Origin: Capsulimonas corticalis
GTDB taxonomy: Bacteria > Armatimonadota > Armatimonadia > Armatimonadales > Capsulimonadaceae
NCBI RefSeq assembly: GCF_003574315.2
Contig: NZ_AP025739.1
Coordinates: 1-64,000 of the forward strand
Length of the DNA stretch: 64,000 nucleotides
Direction of reading: 5' to 3'
Shown: positions 34,084 through 42,540 of the stretch, in pieces
Layout: each line of letters begins with the position of its first letter
Numbering within the stretch: position 1 is the stretch's first letter
Notes under the pieces: generated by a model
The model's input: the letters and a program-made list of their open reading frames with translations, nothing else
The model's database searches: none
Told to the model about the DNA's origin: nothing
Made by a program: the position numbers and the translations under genes

Positions 34084-36618
34084 TTAACGGCCCCTCCGAG
34101 GCTGAAAGCCGAGCTTGATATTCACCGTTCCGGTGGCGACGGGATAAAGGACATTGGCGATATTGTTCGCCCACACCATCGAGACATAGACATCGCCGGG
34201 AATCGTGTTTCCCGTCCCAAGCGGGTGAACGTAGTCCGAACCGATCACCCCGTAATTGTCCATCGTCATCTGGTACATCAATCCTGACGGATCATTATTG
34301 AAGACCTTGCCGGGGTTTGTTGTCGCCTCCGCCGTGACGATGTTGGCGATGGCTCCTTGGTAGCCCACGAGCTTCGCCAGGGAAGCGTCCACATGGTTCG
34401 TTCCCTGGCTCATAATGTAGGGAGGGCACTGCAAGAGCACCTTTGTGTAGCCCGACGTAATGAGACTATCGACAATCGCCTGAAGCTGCGTCTGGTACGT
34501 GCTGGGGCTGAAGTTCCCAAACGATATGGAACTGTCGTTGATCCCGAGCTCGATGAAGGCAATGGGATATGTCCCAGGCGGCGCCGCCGTCTTCGCCGCC
34601 GGCAGGAGAGATCCTGTCGGCGCCCAGTCCAGCGTATTTTTGCCCGCGACGCCTTGATTGCTCGTCGTGACCCGCGCGACGCCGGCGAGACGGGCGCGCA
34701 GCTGGGACACCAGCAAATCACCGGATGCGATGACCGCAGTGGCCGCGTTCGGCGCATTCTGCACCAGCCAGGAATCGCCGATCAGGATCAAGCTGACCAG
34801 GGGAAGCGGCTCGCCGGCGATGATCGGGTAGTAGACGACCGAAGACGATTGGTCCGTCATAGACAGCTGATAATAATATTGCGTCCCATTCACGGCCGTA
34901 TTATCGACCAGCGTCGGCGGGACGGTCGTCGCGGTCACTCCCGTGGTGGCGCTGCCGACATTGGCCCAGGCGGGACTGAGGCCCGCCGGATCCGTGGAGC
35001 GGCGCCACTGCGCGGTATAGTTTGGCGTTCCGCCCGTCGTATACGACGAGGATCCCGAGAACGAGATCGTGATCGTATTGCTGCCCGGCGTCATGACGGC
35101 CGACGTGGTGACGCCAGGCGTCAGCGGAGACGAAGAGGCGACGTAGGAGATCGTGCTGGGATTCGTGAGCGTCCCGTCGTTGGTCACGCTGATTGTGCCC
35201 GTGCCGGCCGCCGTCGGCGTAAAGGTGAACGTCGCCGACGGCGCGCCAGTCGAGAGCGTCACCGTCGTCGGCGTAAACGATCCCGCAAGCCCGGAAACCG
35301 CCGGCGTCACGATCCGACTGGACTGCGTGGAGCCAATGGGAGAGAGCGCGACCGTGAAGTTCGTGGACGCGGCATTCACGGCGCCAGAGGTTGGTCCCGT
35401 CAGCGTCAGCGCCGTCGCCGGTCCGGCCGAAACGGTAAGCGTCTGGGTTGCTCCCGATGGCCCAGTAACGGTGATCGTGGATCCACCCGCGAGGCTGCCG
35501 GGATCGACCGTGAATGTCGCCGCCGTCGTGCTCGTGGCGTTCTGAGAGGCGATGGTGGCGCCGGCAGAAACGCTGAACTGCGTCGATGTTCCCACTGCGA
35601 ATGCGGTCCCTGTCCCCGTCACGGTGACGCTCTGCGCGCCGCCGCTGGCTGTCAGTGTGGTGGGAGAGAGCGCGAACGAAGGGGCAGTCGGCGTGATCGT
35701 GAAGGAAACGCCGTCCGTCGTGTCCGTGAGTGTGATTGTCCCGGTCGGCAGGGTGCCATCATTTACCGGAAGTGTGATTGACCCATCGCCCGAATTATAA
35801 GTCGGCGAGCCAATCGACACACCGGTGCCACCGCTCGTGTATGCGAATGCCGTCGAGCCGCTGAACGTCAGGCTAGTAGGGACGAGCGAATAATTCTGTG
35901 TCGTCCCGTTGGCGTAGCCGGGCGCTGAGACAGGCGTGGCGGCGATACTGGCGACGGCGACTTCCTGCGTGGCGAAGTCATCCACATAAGCATTACTGGA
36001 GCCGCCGGTCTGCCGAATGCCGCTGTACCCGGCCGCCGTGATCGTACTGCTTGTGACCGTTCCGTCCCAGCCCGAAGGCGTCGCCGCCGCGCCGTAGCAG
36101 CGCACGGAGATATTATTTCCGACAACCTGCGCTTCCAAGTAATACCAGGTGCCGCTCACCAGCGTTCCGGCCTGCGCCGTCCCTCCCGTCAGCGTCAGCG
36201 TCGTGGGAGTGTTCGAGACATAATTCTTGACGGAAATGGCGGACGCGCCGGCGGCGGGCGGGAAAACGACGATGCCTGTACTCGTCCCGTTGAAACGCAG
36301 GACGAGGCATCCGTAAATGGTTGACGCCGCCTTGAAATGGAACTTGACCGTGGGGTTGGTGTAAGTTTGAGTGTTATACCAAGTCCAGGCGCCCGATGTT
36401 GGGAGCGACAGCGCCTGCGCGCCGGAGTAGAACGCGCCGTTGCCGACCCGGTCGCCGCTTGCGGTACCCGTTCCGGCGGTGCCGGTCGTGCTCCACCCGG
36501 TTGGAAGGAAGTTGAGTGTGTCGCTGTCGAAGTTGTCGCTGTAGGGAGAGGCCAGCGCCGCCAGCGTTAGCAGCAGAAATAGAAATATGACCGCGATCGA
36601 TGTCCGAAATCGGCGCAT
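34084..36618 (-). CDS. Phage-encoded multidomain protein with signal peptide and C-terminal SGNH hydrolase
   Basis: 844 aa from ATG 36618. A strong hydrophobic signal segment (TSIAVIFLFLLLTLAALA) leads into a laminin-G/concanavalin-like region (~25-210). Several Ig-like repeats follow (LSPTTLTASGGAQSVTVTGTG and similar), then a fibronectin-like segment. The last ~210 residues have SGNH blocks: LILIGDSWLVQN (Ser), FIELGINDSS (Asn) and SDYVHPLG (His). Such esterases in phages deacylate host surface glycans. The export signal suggests it could instead be secreted by the lysogen. Its stop is 2 nt before the next ATG. Confidence 0.8.
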   Translation of the reverse strand: MRRFRTSIAVIFLFLLLTLAALASPYSDNFDSDTLNFLPTGWSTTGTAGTGTASGDRVGNGAFYSGAQALSLPTSGAWTWYNTQTYTNPTVKFHFKAASTIYGCLVLRFNGTSTGIVVFPPAAGASAISVKNYVSNTPTTLTLTGGTAQAGTLVSGTWYYLEAQVVGNNISVRCYGAAATPSGWDGTVTSSTITAAGYSGIRQTGGSSNAYVDDFATQEVAVASIAATPVSAPGYANGTTQNYSLVPTSLTFSGSTAFAYTSGGTGVSIGSPTYNSGDGSITLPVNDGTLPTGTITLTDTTDGVSFTITPTAPSFALSPTTLTASGGAQSVTVTGTGTAFAVGTSTQFSVSAGATIASQNATSTTAATFTVDPGSLAGGSTITVTGPSGATQTLTVSAGPATALTLTGPTSGAVNAASTNFTVALSPIGSTQSSRIVTPAVSGLAGSFTPTTVTLSTGAPSATFTFTPTAAGTGTISVTNDGTLTNPSTISYVASSSPLTPGVTTSAVMTPGSNTITISFSGSSSYTTGGTPNYTAQWRRSTDPAGLSPAWANVGSATTGVTATTVPPTLVDNTAVNGTQYYYQLSMTDQSSSVVYYPIIAGEPLPLVSLILIGDSWLVQNAPNAATAVIASGDLLVSQLRARLAGVARVTTSNQGVAGKNTLDWAPTGSLLPAAKTAAPPGTYPIAFIELGINDSSISFGNFSPSTYQTQLQAIVDSLITSGYTKVLLQCPPYIMSQGTNHVDASLAKLVGYQGAIANIVTAEATTNPGKVFNNDPSGLMYQMTMDNYGVIGSDYVHPLGTGNTIPGDVYVSMVWANNIANVLYPVATGTVNIKLGFQPRRGR

Positions 36619-36639
36619 AGTGAATAGCTCCAGGCAAAC

Positions 36640-36667
36640 AAAAAGCCGCCTCACGATTGAGGACGGC
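36640..36667 (-). terminator. Terminator upstream of the SGNH fibre gene
   Basis: GCCGCCTCA / TGAGGACGGC stem (36645-36667, one mismatch, 4-nt loop) followed on the minus strand by TTTTT. Confidence 0.75.
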
Positions 36668-36677
36668 CAGAGAAAAT

Positions 36678-36693
36678 TATTCCGCGCGGAATA
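36678..36693. repeat. 16-bp palindrome, site 1 (intergenic)
   Basis: TATTCCGCGCGGAATA, perfect, in the short gap between the tail-tube paralogue stop (36705) and the next gene. One of five copies in the structural region. Confidence 0.9.
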
Positions 36694-36704
36694 TAAACGC
36701 CTGA

Positions 36705-37421
36705 TCAGAACTGCATCTGCACGGTGGCGAGCACGCCGCCGCTGTCCGGGTAGCCGTGCATCGCGAATTGCGGGAGCGTGAAATCCTCCAGCTTCGCGGG
36801 GAGGACGACGCCAGGAGCGCGCACATTCCCGAACGTGTAAATCTGCTGCAAGCCGCCTGTGCTCTGCGTCGTCAGCACGGCGGAGAACATCGGGAGCGTC
36901 ACCGTTCGGCCCAGCGTCTCCACCACCGGATTAGATCCGCTCTGCGTCGATCCCAGCAGCATCTGAAGCGCGGCGGCGCTGAACGAGGCATTGACCGCCT
37001 GCATGTACGCCTCACGACCGAACAACCCCACATCGACCGGATGCGCCGAGACTTGGGGCGCGTCGTAGAGCAGGCGCCGCTGCCCGGCGATCATCACGGC
37101 GACGTCCTGCACCAGCGCGAACTCCACCGGCCCCGCGCCGGCGTCCGCATAAAGCGTGCCGGTGGAGAACAGGTACATCCCCTGCTGGCCGACCGTGATA
37201 GTAACTTCGTTGCTCGGCGGGCTCTCGATGCCAGCGGCGACGGCCTTTACATATCCCCAGTACGTCGTCCCAGGCGAAGCCCCAGCATCCAGAAACTGCG
37301 TGTTCGTGATGCCTGTCTGGTAAAGCGTTTCCGCGCCGGACGCCAGCCCGCGGTAAAGGTTGTACGAATCGGGAGCAGGCCCGATCGCCGGCGCCCCCCA
37401 TGTCCACAGAAGCTTTGCCAT
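36705..37421 (-). CDS. Tail-tube-fold paralogue with N-terminal fibronectin III domain
   Basis: 238 aa from ATG 37421, which overlaps the previous TGA as TGATG. Residues ~1-80 are a fibronectin-type III domain (YNLYRGLASGAETLY, TTYWGYVKAVAAGIESPPSNEVTI). Residues ~95-238 match the C-terminal half of the protein at 47018-47980: ALVQDVAV, RLLYDAP, SAHPVDVGLF, VRAPGVVLPAKLEDFTLP and YPDSGGVL versus LLQDVAV, KLLYGPA, SVHPQDVGF, VRAPGVDIPFKMEDFAMP and FPDSQGVL. It may be a specialised tube or baseplate component; the fold name is inferred from gene order. Confidence 0.75.
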   Translation of the reverse strand: MAKLLWTWGAPAIGPAPDSYNLYRGLASGAETLYQTGITNTQFLDAGASPGTTYWGYVKAVAAGIESPPSNEVTITVGQQGMYLFSTGTLYADAGAGPVEFALVQDVAVMIAGQRRLLYDAPQVSAHPVDVGLFGREAYMQAVNASFSAAALQMLLGSTQSGSNPVVETLGRTVTLPMFSAVLTTQSTGGLQQIYTFGNVRAPGVVLPAKLEDFTLPQFAMHGYPDSGGVLATVQMQF

Positions 37422-38065
37422 CAATACACCTGCGACACTGCGAGATTAAGCGGCGACCGGTCCGTCAGCGTTACCAGGCTGATCGATGTGTCCGCGAAGA
37501 TCGACAGCCCCGACTGGCCGGCCGCCTGCAAAGAGGTTGTGCTGTCCGACGCGTTCAATGAGCCGACCACCGAAGCGGCCGTCATATCGATCAGCGTGCC
37601 AGTCAGCGCCGTCGGCGTCGCTCCGATCGCCGTGAAGACCATCCGGTAGGCATGCCCGATCACGCCATTTATGACCTGCGACGCGAGATAGATCAGCGCG
37701 CCGTTTTCGAACTTCGCAATGTTGAATAGGATTGATGAATTGACGCCGCGATTGAATCCCAGCGAGTAATAGTGACTGATATCCTGGTAGCGGAGGATCA
37801 GATAATTGGCGCGCTGGTTGTCGGGCTGCCCCAAGATCTCACAGAGGATTTGCTGATCCAGACAACTCTCACTGGCGGGGCGCAGCAGGAAGTCTCTGGC
37901 ATAGGCGCCGCCGGGCAATGTGTCCGCGACGCCAATAAGCGAATTACCGGTGATACTCCAGATGCCGCCCTGAACATCGATCCAGCCGTTGCCGGCTCCC
38001 GATGTGCTGCCAGCTCCGCCAGCCGTGGTATCCGTCCGGTGGAAGTTGTCCGAGTAGTTAGACAT
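37421..38065 (-). CDS. Phage fibre-region LamG-like protein
   Basis: 214 aa. Aromatic/Gly-rich strands (SDNFHRTD, WSITGNSLIGV, DISHYYSLGFNRG, AYRMVFTAIG) suggest a concanavalin/LamG-like lectin fold like its neighbours. No enzyme motif. Probably a receptor-binding or decoration protein. Confidence 0.65.
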   Translation of the reverse strand: MSNYSDNFHRTDTTAGGAGSTSGAGNGWIDVQGGIWSITGNSLIGVADTLPGGAYARDFLLRPASESCLDQQILCEILGQPDNQRANYLILRYQDISHYYSLGFNRGVNSSILFNIAKFENGALIYLASQVINGVIGHAYRMVFTAIGATPTALTGTLIDMTAASVVGSLNASDSTTSLQAAGQSGLSIFADTSISLVTLTDRSPLNLAVSQVY

Positions 38066-38090
38066 TAAGATTTACCAGGATCAGCAGGCG

Positions 38091-38963
38091 TTAAACCGTC
38101 GGAATTTGGACCCACTGATACGTACCGTCCACTTTCTGTATGACACTATAGAAGCGATCCGGCGTGCTGGCGGCCGTGCCGATCGTGTAGTGTGAGAGGA
38201 TCGTCGTCGGGGAAAGCGCCACATTGTACGCCGCGACCTCATCGAGCCGTCCCGCAAAATTCGGCGCCTGCACATCCTTTGCGAACGTCATTGCGCTGGT
38301 CGTTGAGCTAATCGTACCGCCAGCGCTGGTCGTCTGCGCGGCGAGCGCTCCGTCGATGTAGGCCGACAGCGTGGTCGAACCGTCGTAGACCATAACGCCA
38401 TGATGCCAGGTCGAGAACGCGCCAGGTGACGGGTTCAGCGTAAAGGCGGTGCCGGAGCTGTTTCGGAATCGGCATTCAAGCTGCGTGGAATTGAGGATGT
38501 CGCAGTAAAAGTCGGCCGTCGTGTTGTTTCGAAGACCGCAAACGGATGTATTGGAACTGCTGGTGCTGTAGTACCAGAACTCCAGCGACATCGCTCCGCC
38601 GACCCAGTCCGCAGATCCGTTTGTCACGCTCCCATTGCCGCCGCCGAATAGGACGGCTCGGTTCCCAACATCCGGCGTCGCTCCCATCTGGCCCAGGGTG
38701 TAGATTCCCGAATAGGTCCCGTTACGCGTCCCCTTGCTATCCGTGAGCGTCGTCCCTGCGACTTCATCAAGTTTCCAGTAATTGGTCAATCCCGCCGTGG
38801 CGTAAACTGCATCTTGGTATCCCGTCGCCGCTGCGATTTGGGCTTGCAGAAGAAACAACTGCCCGCGCAGCGCCGGCGTTGGGGTCGGTAGCGTGGATAC
38901 GAGCTGGAACGGAGAATTATAGTCACGGCCTGGCGTTGGGAATCCATAGAACCCATTTTCCAT
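38091..38963 (-). CDS. LamG-domain phage receptor-binding protein
   Basis: 290 aa. Residues ~55-265 form a LamG/concanavalin-like lectin domain: TNYWKLDEVAGTTLTDSKG, MSLEFWYYSTSS, WHHGVMVYDGSTTLSAYIDG, and FAGRLDEVAAYNVALSPTTI. The start and end are short tail-attachment-like segments. It would bind host surface glycan. ATG overlaps the preceding TAA (TAATG). Confidence 0.8.
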   Translation of the reverse strand: MENGFYGFPTPGRDYNSPFQLVSTLPTPTPALRGQLFLLQAQIAAATGYQDAVYATAGLTNYWKLDEVAGTTLTDSKGTRNGTYSGIYTLGQMGATPDVGNRAVLFGGGNGSVTNGSADWVGGAMSLEFWYYSTSSSNTSVCGLRNNTTADFYCDILNSTQLECRFRNSSGTAFTLNPSPGAFSTWHHGVMVYDGSTTLSAYIDGALAAQTTSAGGTISSTTSAMTFAKDVQAPNFAGRLDEVAAYNVALSPTTILSHYTIGTAASTPDRFYSVIQKVDGTYQWVQIPTV

Positions 38964-39343
38964 TAATAGGAACCGCCTTCCGCGATGACGTTGAAAGTCT
39001 CGGCGTTGTGCGTGCTGGCGCGCAGCTTATAGCCATTTGGGAGAATGAGCGCCTGAGCGGGCAAGACACTGGCAAAGGCGGAAATCGCGGCAGTCGGAGC
39101 AATGGCCGTGATCGGCACTTCCTTCCACAGGCGATTGTTTGTCCCGTCGTAGATGTAAAGTCTGACCATGCCAGCGGATGTCGTGCCCGTCGCGATAACG
39201 GTGATTCTGTCGATCCTTGTTCCGTTTGTCGCACCTGTGGCGATATCAGCCAATGTTCCGGTGCCGTCGCGATTTGTGTTTGCCGTCGAGATCTGAGCAG
39301 ATGAGATGACCGGCGTTGCGGTAAATATTGGAGCAGTGGACAT
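38963..39343 (-). CDS. Small conserved-type phage tail protein
   Basis: 126 aa, beta-rich (DRITVIATGTTSAGMVRLYIYDG, NGYKLRASTHNAETFNVIAEGG). The layout resembles small tail/fibre-associated proteins found next to baseplate genes; precise role not recognised. Confidence 0.6.
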   Translation of the reverse strand: MSTAPIFTATPVISSAQISTANTNRDGTGTLADIATGATNGTRIDRITVIATGTTSAGMVRLYIYDGTNNRLWKEVPITAIAPTAAISAFASVLPAQALILPNGYKLRASTHNAETFNVIAEGGSY

Positions 39344-39351
39344 GATTCACC

Positions 39352-41790
39352 TCAAGAAAAATGGTCATAGAGATAGAGCGTTCCGCCCACCCCGCCGCCG
39401 GAACCGCCGGATGGAAGCGCCGCAATGATCGCGTCCATCTCGGTCTTCTCGTAGACGGTAGGATCCACATGGTCCACGGTCGTTTTTACCGTACCTGAAA
39501 CCGTACTACTGGCCACCGGAGTCGGTACCGGTGTCGTGACGCCGCCGCCCGTCCCCGATCCAACCGCCGCGATCGACGACGCTCCGCCGCTGCCGGTGCC
39601 GCTGGACGATCCACTGCGCGAGCGCAGCAGCTTCGCGACGGTCGGCCGCTCGTTGGAGAGTTCCAGCGAAACCGCAAGCGTCGCCTTCGACCATGTATAC
39701 TGCGCGCGCGCCGGCCAGTCGGTGATGTCGGCGGCGGCCGTCCCTGAGACGCGCACCTGCGTCCCTTCGCCTGGGGAGGGCGCCTGCGTGTGCTCGTGGA
39801 TCAGTTCAACGCGGTCGCGCCGAAGCGGAACCGCGTTGCGGGTGAAGTAAGCGCCGGCCCAGGCTTTCGCGTCGCCGTTCCAGGTCACAATGTCGGGATT
39901 GGAGACGACGCTCTCACGCCTGCCGTACGTCGTGAACGAGAGCGCCGCCGCAGCGGAAACTCCAGTCAGCGAAGTGTCTTCCGCGACAACATACTTTTCG
40001 AAGTTGGCCCCGCGCAGGAACTCATCGCCCGCCGCCGAATCCCGCACGCTGATGCAGTCGATATCGTAAACACCAGCGGATCCGAAGCTCAGTCCTATCG
40101 TCGCCGACGCCGCGTCGCCGTGGGCAGTGACATCCATCGATATGTAATGCCAGGCTCCGTCATTAGGAATGGAAGTTCCAGAAGGACGAACCTTCTGGGT
40201 TTCGCTGCCTGGACCGGACCATTCCGTATACTCCAGGCGAACATTCCCCGCCGAGGAATTGAGGCCGGGAGCCATCCGAACCTGAGCGCTGCATCTTAGT
40301 GTTTGCGACGGTGTCGGCTTGAAGTGATTGCCGTTACTGCCACCATCGAGCCCGCCGATCGGTTCGAGGACAGGGTCATACGCCGTCGTTGGCGCCACAT
40401 CCACGCGGACGCCGTAAATCCCATCGAATGAGCCGCCTCGGCATGCCCAGTCGATGGATCGAAACTCAGATGTGAAGGTGGATCCACTCCGGTCATCCGC
40501 CATCCAGCCTGTTTGACCAAGCGCCCCGGCCTGAGCAAACACAACGTCATCAATCAGGAGTCCTTTGCCGCCCGTGCCGTTCGTCGTCTTGATGCGGATC
40601 CGCGCCTTGGTCGTGCTGGTGTTGGTGAACGTGACGCTCGTGGTCAGCGCGTCTCCGGCAAAGATCGTCGAGCCCTGCCCTCCAGACCACGCGGTAGATG
40701 ACGGCGCGATCGGAAGCGGCTGCGGTGTCTCCAGGACTGTTCCCGACGAACTGCGCCCCTCAATAATCAAGGAGCCGACATTCGCGAGAGAACCGTTCTC
40801 TCTGCGGGCAAACAGAGAAGCGGTATATTGCACACCGGGAGTAACTGGAACTTCCTGCCAGATCTCTTCGTTCGCGTTGTCGAGAATCGCGTACCACTGT
40901 CCGGAGTGAGCGCTCGCGTTATGCCCGGACGACGGATCATAGTTATTGCGAGAGGCGCCGTTGATGTAATTCCAGGTGATGTTCCCCTCAAACCCGCCGT
41001 CGCTCAGCATGTTGCCCGACGCCTCGTTCGGTACGATCGGGATTTCGAAGCTCGGATTTGTGACTAACTGCGGATATTTGGCCGGGCCGCCTTGGAGCTT
41101 GATGCCATTGGCGATGTTGGTATGATCGAGCGGCGAACTCAGGACCTTGACACGGTCGCCAACAAACCACTGATGCCCTACGGAAGCCACTCGCGGGCGC
41201 AGGTAAAAGCGGTCCAGATTTGTGACGGGATCGATGTCCCAGCCCCAAACGCTATTACGGCCCGCCTGCTGCTGGAGCTGATCCATCGCGGCGCGCGCTG
41301 TTGTATTGGAGAGCGTCAGCGTCTCAAGGCTCACCCCGGTGTCCTGGATGTCGCGTACAAACACAAGGCCCGGGCGCCGAGCAGCGTAGTCGTCGGCAAT
41401 CTCGGCGGCGAACGCACTCAGATCCTTGTCGGCCGGATGAACGATCACTTTATCGAGGACGACATGGTTCATATCCTCCATGCGTCCGTAGGCTGTGAGC
41501 ACACACTTTTCTTTAAGATCAAGAGTAGGCTCTGGGATCGTCACCACGCCGCGCGCGCGCAGCGTCTCGGCGCCGTCCGTGTTCCGCGCCCAGATCTCCA
41601 CCAGGTCCCCGCCGGCGACGCCAAGAGCGACGTCATAGAGACGCGCCAGACTGACATTGATCTGCCCTGTTCCGCCCGCCTCCAATAACTCCCAGCTCGT
41701 TCCGTCAACGAAGTCATCAGGGTTGACCTGCAATCTCAGCCCGGTCGTACCGCTGATGAACCTGGGTTCGATGTCAAAATTGATAGCCAT
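39352..41790 (-). CDS. Large baseplate/tail protein with inserted carbohydrate-binding modules
   Basis: 812 aa. The N-terminal ~235 residues and ~615-690 look like a tail-tip hub (Tal/gp27-like; LVEIWARNTDGAETLRARGVV, TARAAMDQLQQQAG, LRPRVASVGHQWFVGDRV). Between them lie two jelly-roll modules of CenC type (NPSFEIPIV to LLIDDVVF, then a segment ending VYDIDCISV), expected to bind polysaccharide. The C-terminus is Gly/Ser-rich (SGSSSGTGSGGASS), a flexible link to fibres. It follows Dit, the usual order in siphophages. The hub call is inference. Confidence 0.75.
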   Translation of the reverse strand: MAINFDIEPRFISGTTGLRLQVNPDDFVDGTSWELLEAGGTGQINVSLARLYDVALGVAGGDLVEIWARNTDGAETLRARGVVTIPEPTLDLKEKCVLTAYGRMEDMNHVVLDKVIVHPADKDLSAFAAEIADDYAARRPGLVFVRDIQDTGVSLETLTLSNTTARAAMDQLQQQAGRNSVWGWDIDPVTNLDRFYLRPRVASVGHQWFVGDRVKVLSSPLDHTNIANGIKLQGGPAKYPQLVTNPSFEIPIVPNEASGNMLSDGGFEGNITWNYINGASRNNYDPSSGHNASAHSGQWYAILDNANEEIWQEVPVTPGVQYTASLFARRENGSLANVGSLIIEGRSSSGTVLETPQPLPIAPSSTAWSGGQGSTIFAGDALTTSVTFTNTSTTKARIRIKTTNGTGGKGLLIDDVVFAQAGALGQTGWMADDRSGSTFTSEFRSIDWACRGGSFDGIYGVRVDVAPTTAYDPVLEPIGGLDGGSNGNHFKPTPSQTLRCSAQVRMAPGLNSSAGNVRLEYTEWSGPGSETQKVRPSGTSIPNDGAWHYISMDVTAHGDAASATIGLSFGSAGVYDIDCISVRDSAAGDEFLRGANFEKYVVAEDTSLTGVSAAAALSFTTYGRRESVVSNPDIVTWNGDAKAWAGAYFTRNAVPLRRDRVELIHEHTQAPSPGEGTQVRVSGTAAADITDWPARAQYTWSKATLAVSLELSNERPTVAKLLRSRSGSSSGTGSGGASSIAAVGSGTGGGVTTPVPTPVASSTVSGTVKTTVDHVDPTVYEKTEMDAIIAALPSGGSGGGVGGTLYLYDHFS

Positions 41791-41793
41791 GGT

Positions 41794-42531
41794 TTAGTAC
41801 CGACGCGCGGTGTAAGAGCAGGCGAGTGAGGCGATGGAAACGGTCGACGCCGAGGGCGCGATCGTGTTGGAGCCGACGCCGATCTCAGGGATCCGTCCCG
41901 TCAGCAGTCCGAAGTTTGCGACTCCGTTCAGCTTCACCGTATAGGCGGCGCGGTCGATGACGATCACGTCGCCGCTGGTGAACGTCCCGATGATCGTCGC
42001 CGTCTCGCCGGTGGTCGAGTTCGTCAGCGTGACCGAGCCTGTTCCGCCGGTCCCGATCGTAATTGTCCAGACCGGCTTGCTCGGCGCCGTACCGGCATTG
42101 ACGATCGTTCCCCCGGCGGATGAGAGCGTCGGCGTCGTCGCGGTGGCGTCGAACCATGCCGGATCCTTCGCGCGGAACGTGATCGCGATCGCCGTCACGA
42201 CGCCGTATAGCATTCCGTCGCTGTAATCCGTCGTCCAGCCTTCCGCCTGCGCCATGACGTAACGATCGTCGCGGCCATGATAGAGCGCGGCCACCTGCCC
42301 AGGAGCGCAGGCCGCGCGCATCGCCTCATAGATCACGTTGAGGGAGTCGGCGTCCGCCGCCGTGATCTCGCCTCGGATCGTCAGTATCCGCGATTTCTGC
42401 CGGGCGATCTGCGTCGAGGATCCATCCGCGCGCGGCCGTTCCTGTTCGGCGAGGTCCGCCGGCGCTTCCCCGCCGGCGGGCCGCATCGTGCCAGGGAATG
42501 TATAGCCGCCATACTGAAGCAAGTAGCTCAT
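41794..42531 (-). CDS. Distal tail protein (Dit-like)
   Basis: 245 aa from ATG 42531 (a TTG lies one codon upstream). The N-terminus (YLLQYGGYTFPGTMRPAG, QIARQKSRILTIRGEI) and the middle (AIAITFRAKDPAWFDATA) fit the siphophage Dit/tail family, which forms the hexameric ring joining tube and tip. Its place directly after the tape measure supports this. Confidence 0.78.
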   Translation of the reverse strand: MSYLLQYGGYTFPGTMRPAGGEAPADLAEQERPRADGSSTQIARQKSRILTIRGEITAADADSLNVIYEAMRAACAPGQVAALYHGRDDRYVMAQAEGWTTDYSDGMLYGVVTAIAITFRAKDPAWFDATATTPTLSSAGGTIVNAGTAPSKPVWTITIGTGGTGSVTLTNSTTGETATIIGTFTSGDVIVIDRAAYTVKLNGVANFGLLTGRIPEIGVGSNTIAPSASTVSIASLACSYTARRY

Positions 42532-42540
42532 CAAATCCCC

